Shown here piece after piece: positions 20,501 to 27,992 of a stretch of DNA of 64,000 bases; position 1 is the stretch's first letter; the number at the start of each line of letters is the position of its first letter. The notes beneath the pieces were generated by a model. That model made no database searches. It was not told the origin of the DNA and worked only from the letters and a program-made list of their open reading frames with translations. The stretch spans positions 992,001-1,056,000 of the forward strand of contig NZ_CP100757.1 in NCBI RefSeq assembly GCF_024266705.1, read 5' to 3'. The translations under genes were made by a program, and so were the position numbers. Origin of the DNA: Natrinema gelatinilyticum (lineage in GTDB: Archaea; Halobacteriota; Halobacteria; Halobacteriales; Natrialbaceae).

Positions 20501-21062
20501 TCAGAAGCGGGGCTTGAAGTAGAGTGGTGAGACGCTCTAAGTGTAGTGTGGAGTATTCAGACGAGACATAAGGAAAAAGGCCACCCCAATCGTCTTGTTG
20601 AGTTTCTGCAGTTGCCGGTACATCTACGTCAATAATTGTAAGCAATACACTCGTATAGTATACTGTCGGATGTTCGGATTGGAGATAGGTTATAGAAAGG
20701 TATTCAAGGAGGTCCTCAACAACTTGCTGGAACTCTTGTTCAGTAAGGACTGACTGTATTCCTTCTATCGCTTCAATAACCCCATTTATTTGTTTCAGCA
20801 ATTCCAAGAGGTCTTTGAGTGATTCAGGCTCCTCATACGAACGGCTTTCAACAAGGGTTATGAGTGTGGAATAGCCTTGCTGAAATTCTGATAATGCAGT
20901 CTTCAAACTCTCAATCTGTGCTTCGCTCAATTCAGTTCCTAAAGCATCGAATAGATCTTCCAGTCGTTCGCGACCTATCGATGAATCCTCTGCCGCAACA
21001 GCGAGTGGTTCGAAAAATTTGATGGCTTCTTCTAATATTATTTGGTGTGTCGTTTTCGTCAT
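17586..21062 (-). CDS. Megaprotein operon: DUF6603 protein, 1158 residues
   Basis: Residues about 360-960 match the pattern I know for DUF6603: GGLVGVNR, then LFPKDP and NAPQLISDLR, VFPPE, ALTGDMALRASWG, GGFNPRFTPPP and NPRLRLEGYFAVTSNT. The region is dominated by alternating hydrophobic/polar strands with many glycines, so an extended beta structure is likely. The C-terminal AQYFDLTDDEKLSRPGFE also fits the family. The first 350 residues are different: helical, Leu/Glu-rich and encoded by markedly AT-rich DNA, with the composition changing near nucleotide 19990. The function of DUF6603 is unknown. No signal peptide is seen. The upstream 427-residue gene ends 83 bp before this start. Confidence 0.92.
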   Translation of the reverse strand: MTKTTHQIILEEAIKFFEPLAVAAEDSSIGRERLEDLFDALGTELSEAQIESLKTALSEFQQGYSTLITLVESRSYEEPESLKDLLELLKQINGVIEAIEGIQSVLTEQEFQQVVEDLLEYLSITYLQSEHPTVYYTSVLLTIIDVDVPATAETQQDDWGGLFPYVSSEYSTLHLERLTTLLQAPLLSLREEYLPADSSSDEDLTEIEDSIIPWLIVLAGELGFRVQVSYGPQALPDYPTIPSGTIGSRTLLMWQDLENIGVFGLRIQIVSISDQLYLLVEPHGATQISNEIGNWAFAASLSSENAFLLRPNGVEQLDPSTPAELSMSGNIRKRLDPETNASYIFGANNGTHLKLGELGAKGNLTGTDTDVDVDVLGNADDSEFVLSTGEADSFLQNVIPGDEFRAPFDLGLGWSSRRGVYLKGGGGLEGEFPVHVNVGNAFSVDTVNLSLRPKDASIPVYVTSTASVSLGPVDATVGGVGLRATLSFPDDNRGNLGPLDVDLGFEPPSRIGISIDSGAVTGGGYLGFDAKNKQYEGVLKLAFGNITVNAIGLLTTQLPSGRDDFSLLVIISGEFPPIQLGMGVTLNGLGGLVGVNRITNTDVVRAGLKKGTMKSVLFPKDPLRNAPQLISDLRNVFPPESDRYVVGPMARFAWGTPPIVTADIGVILELPSPIRLVILGRISAVLPTEKGALIELNMDAYGEIDFGEGTAFVMASLYDSRVVAFALTGDMALRASWGDDPSFGLSVGGFNPRFTPPPKFPNLRRVAINLCSGNNPRLRLEGYFAVTSNTVQVGANVDLYAGAGKFSISGYLGFDALFQFDPFRFVVDVAAGVALKAGSTTLMSISLSGMLSGPAPWHVKGRAKFKILFFSFSVGFEKKFGASATPSTLPPPDVLGELKAAVEEDGNWAAQLPDDHRSVVSLRDIDATDGEVLAHPLGTLSVRQRVVPITVAIDKYGNAGPVKHDTFNISAVSVDGNSQTDSETAVREQFAPAQYFDLTDDEKLSRPGFERLPAGRRVGNDLLTYGGESNPSLATTTTLEYESTFVDRSLDVFAKPIGLLGLPVDVADALANTSAVATAETRTTGQATFTGPDKGIDISDTKYVVASTADLTREGLVSGAGATRTEADQALRAHLNAHPEAEGDLQVVAAHEAAGGES

Positions 21063-21145
21063 GACTGGTTTTCTAATTCAATTTTGAATGGGTGGTGACA
21101 TGCATGTGCGCCCTATTCCAAAATTCAGGTATTCAGAGCGTGTTA

Positions 21146-22429
21146 TCATGATTCGGGCCACCCTACCATTCCACCGAATACTCGAAATTCCGTCTGATTT
21201 ATTTCACCTGAATATAGATAATGGTTAAATAAAATAGTTCTAGGATGTAATTTAGATGGGATCCCCCACCCATACACAGCGCCATAGTGTTGAATAAAAA
21301 ATAAATTTTCATCGGATAAACTTCTAGGACCGATATATGTGACTGTATGGGTAGGACGAATTTCCATAATTTTTTCTATTGGAAGTTCAGGATCTACCGT
21401 TTTTTCAAAAACATCTAAATATCCTACCCCACCCTTTGCATATGCTGTGTATAAATGTCCAAATAGTTCCGGTATTGAGTGCTCATCATACAGAGAAATA
21501 TATTTCACCTGGGAATATCCAAGACAATCTTCCAAGAACTCTTTGATTAATTCGTTCTGGATTTCCCAACTTTTCTTCGTTTTCCCTCCTTTTGATACTA
21601 ACATATTAAGTGAGGACATTAAAAGCCAGTCTGCATGGTCCATACGACTTCCGTCCGCCTTTTTGGGTGCCTTTTGTTTCCGAATTTCCTTTTTCGTAGT
21701 TTTCCGTTTCGAACTTGTCAAATATGTTCCATTTTCGAGGAGAGATTTACAACACTCAATATACCGCCTGGGTTGCCGCCAAGCAAACGAAAATGCGCAC
21801 GCCGCGGCTACACAAAATTGCGTTGGGGTTTGGTCAAATTCCTGACTTAATTTGGCCACAGGAGAGTCATAATTGAAGTCGGTATGGGATGACGACTTGG
21901 CTATCATCGCAACATCGGACAATTTATTAAATATCTTTTTAGCATCTAATTCCTCCCATTTGTGACTGTAAATTATTGTTATATGCTTTTTCCGGAATGT
22001 TTTCTTTTTCTTATAATATTGTGTATTTATTGGATCAGATATACGTTGGGATAGCTCATCAATCGCAATCGAAAGGGGTGATTTAGGACTGGAATCCAGA
22101 GAATAGCGAATGGTATAATTTGCATTTTTATCAGCAAATGAAATATCTCCCTTTGTGGTAGCTTTTTGGAGTGACACTTGTTTCCCTACTGTAGTTCCTG
22201 AAGATAAATTCTCATCTGGCGCATCTTCTATTAGTCGTAATTTGATATCGTTCGTGAACGGAAACCTTTTAGCAAGTTTCCATTTTTCCCCTTTGTTGAA
22301 ATAGTGATGGATGTCATATGGTTCTCTACGGCCATCTACATTCACGACAAGAGTGACGTCGTCCTTTTTTGAACCTGAATTGAGTTTCTTATTGCATTTG
22401 ATTTCTGATATATCTAAAAAATTCGCCAT
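21146..22429 (-). CDS. Megaprotein operon, first gene: 427-residue protein, possible papain-fold peptidase
   Basis: AT-rich first gene of the operon. The N-terminal 115 residues look like a small beta domain. The remainder has QTPTQFCVAAACAFSF (Gln204, Cys206), DHADWLLMSSLN (264-275) and RPTHTVTYIG (His361), followed by a Trp/Gly-rich end. A Gln-x-Cys at a helix start, then a late His before a hydrophobic strand, is how papain-like cysteine peptidases are organised, so a peptidase or inactive relative is inferred at low confidence. No family name can be assigned from sequence alone. Lys content is high for a haloarchaeon, which together with low GC suggests recent acquisition. The start at 22429 follows a TATA-like box. 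Confidence 0.8.
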   Translation of the reverse strand: MANFLDISEIKCNKKLNSGSKKDDVTLVVNVDGRREPYDIHHYFNKGEKWKLAKRFPFTNDIKLRLIEDAPDENLSSGTTVGKQVSLQKATTKGDISFADKNANYTIRYSLDSSPKSPLSIAIDELSQRISDPINTQYYKKKKTFRKKHITIIYSHKWEELDAKKIFNKLSDVAMIAKSSSHTDFNYDSPVAKLSQEFDQTPTQFCVAAACAFSFAWRQPRRYIECCKSLLENGTYLTSSKRKTTKKEIRKQKAPKKADGSRMDHADWLLMSSLNMLVSKGGKTKKSWEIQNELIKEFLEDCLGYSQVKYISLYDEHSIPELFGHLYTAYAKGGVGYLDVFEKTVDPELPIEKIMEIRPTHTVTYIGPRSLSDENLFFIQHYGAVYGWGIPSKLHPRTILFNHYLYSGEINQTEFRVFGGMVGWPES

Positions 22430-22444
22430 TATTTAGCTATTGAT

Positions 22445-22454
22445 CTTTTTAACC
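22445..22454 (-). promoter_or_regulatory. TATA-like box before the megaprotein operon
   Basis: Read on the minus strand, ggttaaaaag lies 16-25 bases upstream of the ATG at 22429. It is the only A/T-rich box near this start and would drive the five-gene operon. Nothing else recognisable lies between here and 22814. Confidence 0.35.
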
Positions 22455-22814
22455 TGATGTTTTTCCACCCGGCCAAACCTCGATCCCGCAAGCGTCGGAC
22501 TGGAGCATTTGTAGCTATTCGGAATATCCTGTATGTGGATGCGCAACGACGCCATCGCAAGGAGTTTCGTCCTTTCCGTTTGCCGAGACAGGAGGACCAT
22601 GGGTAACAAACAACATGCACCGTTGTAAAATCAGGGGGGCAGGCCGGAGGTGTGCGCCGAAGAAAAGACAGACAATAAAAATAACTTATTTGATATTTGT
22701 CTGGATGCAAAACAATGTTACTAAAGTTCCGAGTCTCCGGGGATACAATGTCCTATGGCCAGATCCGGGCCTCCCATCAGCATATCCCGCCGATGGAATA
22801 CCCCCTCCTTCAGG
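22455..22814. other. Intergenic stretch without a recognisable gene
   Basis: A minus-strand frame of 93 codons crosses this stretch, but it is basic and unlike the local proteins, so I do not call it. The stretch may be flanking DNA of the DUF1214 remnant that follows. Confidence 0.4.
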
Positions 22815-22983
22815 ACGGTGTGAACGTCACTTGTCGCATGCAGAGCAGGACGCTGACGGTAGTGTCACGATTCCCTTTGGCGGTGACCCTGGCCAGTCGA
22901 CCTTCCCCTACACTCCAGAAGGTAAGAACTACACGGTTCGGCTCTACCAACCGCGCGCTGCGATTCTCGACGTGAAGTATTAG
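22815..22983 (+). pseudogene. C-terminal remnant of a DUF1254/DUF1214 protein
   Basis: The frame ending at 22983 reads DADGSVTIPFGGDP and YTVRLYQPRAAILD. It closely matches the last 45 residues of the intact protein at 45646-46623 (DDGSVTVHFGGDP, YMVRLYQPHEEILD). The preceding VNNVT segment matches in another frame, so there is a frameshift, and the first 270 residues are missing. Similarity continues past the stop codon for roughly 100 bases, showing that a chromosomal segment and not just a domain was copied. Confidence 0.8.
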
Positions 22984-23284
22984 TTCCACACCGCCCAGTC
23001 GGTCAAGCGAGGCGAATGCACAGATATTGGTCTTGGCGCTTCTGGCGATTGAATCGCCGCAATATCAAACGTTGGCTCATCTTCCATTTTATACCGACGA
23101 TCGTGCTGAAGCTATGGGTGCCTGCTAAACCTCAATGCGTGGTCACGGAATCGGGGGGCAAAGGCCGATGCCGAATGTGCACATTCCAGTGCGGCCCTCT
23201 GACTAGCCTAAGTGCCAAGGAAGCAGCTTCGTGGGTCTGAGCTCGAATAGGTGTCGCTCCCTTCCACGCGCGTTCATTCCAGAG

Positions 23285-23473
23285 ATGTCCATGAATCCCC
23301 CTTGGAATCGACGTTCACAAGAGCGAATCGCAGTCGCTGTCTCGGATGAGGATGGGAGGATCGTTGAAGAGGTTCGCATTTGTGACGCGAACCTCAACGA
23401 CATTACCGAACGGTACGCCGGATTGAAAGCAGCAATCGAAGCCACCAGCAACTACACGATCTACAATGCCTAA
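23285..23473 (+). pseudogene. N-terminal fragment of an IS110-family transposase
   Basis: From about 23300 the DNA reads LGIDVHKSESQ, then in a second frame VAVSDEDGRIVEEVRI and ERYAGLKAAIEA. This is the RuvC-like N terminus of an IS110 transposase, comparable to LGIDTHTRYSQVAV and EQYAGGEAAIEAS of the intact copy at 44225. It is frameshifted and stops after about 60 residues. The difference in wording from the intact copy means it came from another IS110 member. Confidence 0.75.
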
Positions 23474-23698
23474 ATTACGGCTTCCAGTCGATTCCCGCGC
23501 CATGTAGCAGAACACGGCCGTTGCTTTTAAACCATCTCCATCAGTTAGTTTCTAGATAGTAGCTGAAATGGGCAGGATTCATTCGATTAGAGATAACCAG
23601 CATCGACACAGCAACATATCGAACGCGGTGGAGAACACAACAACTGCGTTCACCTGTGGGCCAATGTACCTCAAACACGACGATCAGGAGGTCACAGC

Positions 23699-24682
23699 AT
23701 GAAAGCTGTCGTCCTCGCGGGTGGGTTTGCTACGCGAATGTGGCCGCTGACGAAGGAGTTGCCGAAGATGTTCCTTCCAATTGGCGAGTCGACCGTCATC
23801 GATCGTATCTTCACGGAACTCGAGGCAGACGATCGGATCGACGACGTCTACGTCAGTACAAACGAGCGGTTCGCCCCCGACTTCGAGGCGCACCTCGCCG
23901 ACAGCGAGTTCGACAAGCCGCGCCTCTCGATCGAGGAGACGGTCGACGAAGACGAAAAATTCGGCGTCGTCGGTGCGCTCGCACAGCTCGTCGACCGAGA
24001 GGGAATCGACGACGATCTGCTCGTCGTCGCCGGAGATAACTTGATCAGCTTCGACGTCTCGGAGTTCATCGATACCTTCGAGGAGCGCGACGCACCGACG
24101 CTCGCCGCCTACGACGTCGGCTCACGCGAAAAGGCGAAATCCTACGGCCTCGTCGAACTCGAGGGTGACCGCGTCGTCGACTTCCAGGAGAAACCCGACG
24201 ACCCCAAGAGCACGCTCGTCTCGATCGCCTGCTATGCCTTCCCGCAGGATTCGATATCGTTGCTATCGACCTATCTTGCAGGAGACAACAACCCTGACGA
24301 GCCGGGCTGGTTCGTCCAGTGGCTGCAGGACCGCGAACCGACCTACGCCTATACGTTCGAAGGTGCGTGGTTCGACATCGGAACGCCGGCAAGTTACCTC
24401 GATGCCGTCGCCTGGCATCTAGACGGTGAGTCACACATTGCGGATGGTGTAACGCTCGAGAACACCTCGGTTGGTGAGAACGTTCACGTGATGAACGGCG
24501 CGACGCTTGTTGATGCGTCAGTTGCGGATACGGTTGTCTTTCCTGGTGTGACACTCGAAGGCGTGGACCTAGAGCGGACGATCGTCGGCGAGGACACGCA
24601 ACTCGACGACTACTCGCTCGACGGAGTACTACTCGGGCCAGAACTCGAGGTCACGACCAGTTCTGCGTTGTCATCGGACTAA
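23699..24682 (+). CDS. Sugar-1-phosphate nucleotidyltransferase (AglF/RmlA-like)
   Basis: The protein opens with MKAVVLAGGFATRMWPLTKELPK, a variant of the GGxGTRL-PLT-PK signature of nucleotidyltransferases, and has VVAGDN for metal and nucleotide binding and GAWFDIGTPASY near residue 225. The C-terminal 80 residues contain hexapeptide-type repeats of a left-handed beta helix. The enzyme makes an NDP-sugar and diphosphate from a sugar-1-phosphate and NTP. A strong GGAGGTCA at 23687-23694 fixes the start at 23699 with a 4-base spacer. At 327 residues it is longer than AglF of Haloferax because of the beta helix. The sugar cannot be assigned. Confidence 0.9.
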   Translation: MKAVVLAGGFATRMWPLTKELPKMFLPIGESTVIDRIFTELEADDRIDDVYVSTNERFAPDFEAHLADSEFDKPRLSIEETVDEDEKFGVVGALAQLVDREGIDDDLLVVAGDNLISFDVSEFIDTFEERDAPTLAAYDVGSREKAKSYGLVELEGDRVVDFQEKPDDPKSTLVSIACYAFPQDSISLLSTYLAGDNNPDEPGWFVQWLQDREPTYAYTFEGAWFDIGTPASYLDAVAWHLDGESHIADGVTLENTSVGENVHVMNGATLVDASVADTVVFPGVTLEGVDLERTIVGEDTQLDDYSLDGVLLGPELEVTTSSALSSD

Positions 24683-24718
24683 CGTACGGATAGTCTGATA
24701 CTTTTCTTGGCGTTTTCT

Positions 24719-25204
24719 TAGCTGTAATTGAGGGCGCTCAGCCCCCTTCTGCTCACGGCGACGCCGTTCGCATGGTCAGCGGGACCGACGGTCCCGCGCT
24801 ATCCTCAGCGAGCGAAGCGAGTAGGGAGGGGAGACAACGCCCGCACGTCTTGGTTTCGTGTGAATCGGCACCCTTATTATCTCTTCGGTTGAAGGCGGTA
24901 ATAAGATGCTCACCACGCTTCCGGCGGTGTTCAAACGCGACAACAAGCGTGCATCGTCGGTTGTGGCCGAGTGTCGAACCGGTAGGAGTGGGACACTCCG
25001 AACCACCTGTCAAGGGAAGCCGCCTGTGGAGTCTGGAACCGTCCGCAGAACGTCAACGACGTTCTGCCGGGCCGCACGAGACGCGGAGCGTCTTGTGGAC
25101 GCTGTGGGGACGTTCCCTGCACGTTCCGACACCGAAGCAGGAAGCCCTGTCCGTAACAAGCGAGGGCTGGGTAAGCCCGAGCGCGGTAGGGCAGGGTAGT
25201 TCAC
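24719..25204 (+). mobile_element. Non-autonomous IS605/IS1341-type element, copy 1 (no transposase)
   Basis: About 485 bp nearly identical to 31609-32042. It ends in the haloarchaeal IS605-type right end gggtagttcac, preceded by GAAGCAGGAAGCCCTGTCC, which I associate with the 3' end of tnpB. No tnpA or complete tnpB is present. It is dense in potential hairpins, for example gggaccgacggtccc near 24780. Compared with copy 2 it has an additional 60-bp block at 25041-25100 that folds into two perfect hairpins closed by GTCC/GGAC. A frame of 97 codons (24906-25199) crosses it but is unlikely to be functional. A guide-RNA (omega-RNA) origin is possible. Confidence 0.65.
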
Positions 25205-25208
25205 TGAC

Positions 25209-25300
25209 GTTTCACCCTTCGACTGGTGAGTATCAGCATCTGTGCAGTAGCAGATTTGAACTGTGAACTGACAGTAACGGCGTGCAAGACTTAGAGGTTG
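25209..25300 (+). repeat. 92-bp repeat, inverted copy at 46741-46831
   Basis: Starts at gtttcaccc and contains CTGACAGTAACGGCGTGCAA. The reverse complement, with a few mismatches, lies directly after the phosphoglucomutase gene. A shorter copy is at 52566-52603. It looks like a mobile-element end or MITE. Confidence 0.7.
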
Positions 25301-25419
25301 CATCCAACAAAGCTTCTTTGAGAGCGAATATCACTGTTGACAGTGAAATGTATAACCGACGGGAGCTGACCCTCGTAACTCCTCTCCTCGTACCAGATTA
25401 GCTGACGGTGAGTGGACCC

Positions 25420-25752
25420 CTATTCTTCCCCCTCCACCACCTCGTAAGGGAGCATCATCTCCTGATCTTCGTGTTCGAGGATGTGGCAGTGCCAGGGGTA
25501 GAGTCCAGTGTATCCGGTGAACTCGGGTTGGATGCGGACGACCTCCTAGGGGTTGACCAGGACTGTATCCTTCGGGGCGGTGTTGTTCGGCTTCAGCGTG
25601 ATAGGCTCGCCCGTGAGGCTAGTGTAGTCCTCGATATCTGTCACGACGACCGGGATAACGGCGAGGCCCAACCGGTCACGGACCGCACGCACGACACCTC
25701 GTGGTCGGCGAACCTCGACGAGCACGCCGCCGACGCGGACCTCGTCGTCCAC
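25420..25752 (-). pseudogene. C-terminal remnant of a multicopper oxidase
   Basis: On the minus strand the frame reads LKPNNTAPKDTVLVNP, a TAG stop, then EVVRIQPEF, LYPWHCHILEHEDQEMM and LPYEVVEGEE before the real stop at 25420. HCHILEHEDQEM is the type-1 copper site (HCHxxxHxxxxM) of multicopper oxidases. The in-frame TAG and the missing first three quarters, including the other copper motifs, make it a pseudogene. The 5' limit is approximate, as no family motif is visible beyond about 25650. Confidence 0.8.
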
Positions 25753-25822
25753 TTATTCGGAAGAAGAATCGGATGTCATTGCTGTAGTAGCGTCCCCAGT
25801 TTAAGCGGGAACCTGTATGCGG

Positions 25823-26053
25823 TCACTGGTCTCGCAGACGATCTCGAGTGGCTGCAAACCGAACAGGATCCGTGTCGCCAACGGCAGCCATGTCGTTTGC
25901 CGACTGGAGCTGGGAGTTGATGAGCCGATTTTGTTGGCGTGACCAGTCACTATCGTCGTGCGTACGAACGTACACAGCCCATCGCTTGATCATTGCACGC
26001 CGTTTCTCCGTGTTTCGGCGTTGGTCGTCGTCAAATTCCTTTGAGTCCAGCAT
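25823..26053 (-). CDS. Small charged hypothetical protein
   Basis: About 76 residues, with KRRAMIKRWAVYVRTHDDSDW and QQNRLINSQLQSA. The helical, strongly charged pattern looks like a real haloarchaeal protein, although I cannot name the family. The frame opens at 26089, but the ATG at 26053 gives a more protein-like start. It lies 70 bp downstream of the HepT gene on the same strand and might be co-transcribed with the MntA/HepT pair. Confidence is limited because it has no recognised domain. Confidence 0.5.
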   Translation of the reverse strand: MLDSKEFDDDQRRNTEKRRAMIKRWAVYVRTHDDSDWSRQQNRLINSQLQSANDMAAVGDTDPVRFAATRDRLRDQ

Positions 26054-26122
26054 AGTAGTCCTCAACACCGAGTTCTTTGACGTACTCATTGAGGTACTCC
26101 GTGGTAAACCGTGTTTCGAACG

Positions 26123-26590
26123 CTAAGAGACGTCCTCATTGAGTGCTCCGATCGACTCGAGGTAGTCGCGGACTTCGATGACGAACTGGCGGTAGCGCTC
26201 GAGGTCCTGCAAAGCGTTGTAGACCACGTCGTGTTCGATAATGTTCCCGTAAGTATGTGCAAGGACATTCCGGAACCGGGCACCTTGTGCCATTTCCTCA
26301 GCTGTCGAAGCAGAGAGTATACCAAGCTCTTCGAGAGCCCGCATTGATTGTGGATTACTCGCTGGAGGTGTTCCACGTTCGTGTTTGACAAGTTCCTCTC
26401 CAATATCGATCGCTGCCTCGGTCATCTTCACGAATCGGCGTTCAACGATATCCTGTGTATCTGAATCCGCGTGATATGCTTCGCGACTCAGCGTCTGTTT
26501 CCGAGCAAGAACACCTAAACTGATTTCAATCGTTTCGACAGCGTTGAGTATTCTATTGAGACGATCAGCAGGAAAGGTCTCGTCTGTCAT
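26123..26590 (-). CDS. hepT: HepT-like toxin (DUF86, HEPN ribonuclease)
   Basis: A 155-residue all-helical protein with the HEPN signature R-x4-H-x-Y in RNVLAHTYG near residue 108. HepT toxins are metal-independent ribonucleases whose His/Arg pair is catalytic. The partner MntA neutralises them by adding AMP to the Tyr. Its ATG overlaps the stop of the upstream mntA gene (ATGA), the usual arrangement of this type VII pair. All key residues are present, so it is likely functional. Confidence 0.88.
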   Translation of the reverse strand: MTDETFPADRLNRILNAVETIEISLGVLARKQTLSREAYHADSDTQDIVERRFVKMTEAAIDIGEELVKHERGTPPASNPQSMRALEELGILSASTAEEMAQGARFRNVLAHTYGNIIEHDVVYNALQDLERYRQFVIEVRDYLESIGALNEDVS

Positions 26591-27069
26591 CGATCACGAG
26601 TTTCGCCATCAGTCGCTGTCACAGCAGACCCACCAAGATGTCTATCGATTCTGGCTACTGCCGCATCAAACCGTTCGCGCGGTGACTGAGTCTGCTTCTC
26701 AGTTGCGGTGAGTTGGCGTCGGACATCAGCCACATGCTCTGGGTCACCGATGAGAAGGACGCCGTGATCGAAGATCGTCTCCGCCAGTTCCGGTGACGTT
26801 GTCTGGAGATCGACGAGATCAACATCGTCAGTCTCGAGCGCTTCGCTGAGGTCGGCACTCAATCCAAGAAAGACCTCGTTGTAGGCCGGATGACTCGGGC
26901 GGACAGTGTCGAATTCAACTGCGATATCGATGTCGCTTCGAGAGTGAGATTCCCCAGTTGCGTGAGAACCGAAGAGAATTGCCAGCTGTACCGGATGCTC
27001 CTGCAATACCTCTCGAAGAGTCTCGAGAGGGAGGGATTCATCGATAGCAGCGTTCTCATTGGATCTCAT
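26587..27069 (-). CDS. mntA: MntA-like nucleotidyltransferase antitoxin
   Basis: It has the minimal nucleotidyltransferase motif GSHATGESHSRSDIDIAVEF, i.e. GS-x10-DxD, near residue 35, followed by VDLVDLQTTSPELA with the third acidic residue. MntA adenylylates the HepT toxin and silences it. The frame begins at 27141, but the ATG at 27069 (MRSNENAAIDE) starts where the family normally starts, and the extra residues are basic and Cys-rich. The gene precedes and overlaps hepT by 4 bases, so the pair is an operon. No promoter stands out. Confidence 0.87.
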   Translation of the reverse strand: MRSNENAAIDESLPLETLREVLQEHPVQLAILFGSHATGESHSRSDIDIAVEFDTVRPSHPAYNEVFLGLSADLSEALETDDVDLVDLQTTSPELAETIFDHGVLLIGDPEHVADVRRQLTATEKQTQSPRERFDAAVARIDRHLGGSAVTATDGETRDR

Positions 27070-27347
27070 TAAGCAAAAATACGGTCTCATGACACATAAA
27101 CACTCAGGAGCCCACTGTCTTCTCGGTCTCTTGCGTCCCATACTTGTTTCACGCTCTTATGGGATAGCAGAATTTTCATCGAGTCAGCAGAAGCTTTGTG
27201 GACTACCGAAATGCTGTCAAGTGGTGCCTGTGAGATACAGAGCGCGAGTGTCACACAGGATTTGGCTCGATTTGCGAAGGCGATGATCGCTCACTGCAGG
27301 AGAAAATGACCGCGGTGCTTACAATCGCTACCATCGTAGTAGGGTCA

Positions 27348-27803
27348 ATGACTCGGAAATCCTTTGTCCCTGGTCGGGAGGCAGAGATTCTGTTAGTGGA
27401 AGACAATCCTGGCGATGTTCGACTTGTCCGAGAATTATTTACAGACGCGGCTATCACAAATACACTGCACGTTGCCACTGATGAACAAGAGGCGCTTGAT
27501 TTCCTCAATCAGCGCGGCGAGTTCACGAACGCTCCGCAACCAGATCTCGTTTTGCTCGATTGGTATCTACCGCAAGCGACCGGTGACGATATCCTTCATG
27601 CTATGAGGAATGATCACGAGTTAGAGGAGGTTCCCGTGATAGTGTTAACAGGCTCCGATATGGGAGAAGATATCCTTGATTTGTCCGAGATCCAGGCCGA
27701 CGCCTATCTCACTAAGCCGATTGCTCCTGATGAATTCATCTCACTTATTCGCTCCTTCGAGTTCTTTTGGCTAACAGTTCTCCGTCAACCATCTGATTCG
27801 TAG
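27348..27803 (+). CDS. Single-domain response regulator (receiver)
   Basis: A CheY-like receiver of about 151 residues. ILLVEDNPGDVRL gives the acidic pocket (Glu-Asp) and LVLLDWYLPQATGDD the phospho-acceptor Asp. VIVLTGSD supplies the conserved Thr, and YLTKPI the conserved Lys. There is no output domain, as in many haloarchaeal receivers that exchange phosphate with soluble histidine kinases. The frame opens at 27306, but the ATG at 27348 gives the standard N terminus. The kinase is not adjacent; the multi-PAS kinase at 48.6 kb is one candidate partner, by inference only. Confidence 0.9.
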   Translation: MTRKSFVPGREAEILLVEDNPGDVRLVRELFTDAAITNTLHVATDEQEALDFLNQRGEFTNAPQPDLVLLDWYLPQATGDDILHAMRNDHELEEVPVIVLTGSDMGEDILDLSEIQADAYLTKPIAPDEFISLIRSFEFFWLTVLRQPSDS

Positions 27804-27901
27804 CACTAGTGAATTCCTATTCTCGAGATAGTGTTCGATACCCAGATCTACTGACCGGTTGGTTCATGGGAATTGGCGCGGATGAAATGATGCCATTCTG
27901 C

Positions 27902-27992
27902 TGAACTCGTCTGCTGTATCGGTCATGGTGATTTCATTATGTGTGTGTGATCTGCCACGTTGGAACGTATGAAATCGTACGCTAATTACTAT
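27902..27992. repeat. Direct repeat, left copy (about 90 bp)
   Basis: From tgaactcgtctgctg to cgctaattactat; the same sequence with few changes is at 29245-29333. The two copies flank the HTH_10 and zinc-ribbon genes. The core gatctgccacgttggaacgt is identical in both. This copy accounts for part of the 27804-28252 intergenic stretch; the rest holds nothing I recognise. Confidence 0.8.

Noticed and set aside
5052..21062. Many 60-460-codon frames on the plus strand opposite the megaproteins
   Set aside because: They are Arg/Ser/Pro-rich antisense shadows typical of high-GC coding DNA.
5052..22429. The megaprotein operon as a contractile injection system or Tc toxin
   Set aside because: No sheath, tube, baseplate, spike or Rhs/Tc motifs are visible in the genes or neighbours.
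22455..22710. 93-codon minus-strand frame just upstream of the operon
   Set aside because: Basic, Cys/Trp/Arg-rich and without motifs; unlike local genes.
24906..25199. 97-codon frame in the IS605-type element
   Set aside because: Changes frame content with the 60-bp indel in copy 2 and has no known domain; better explained as element or RNA sequence.
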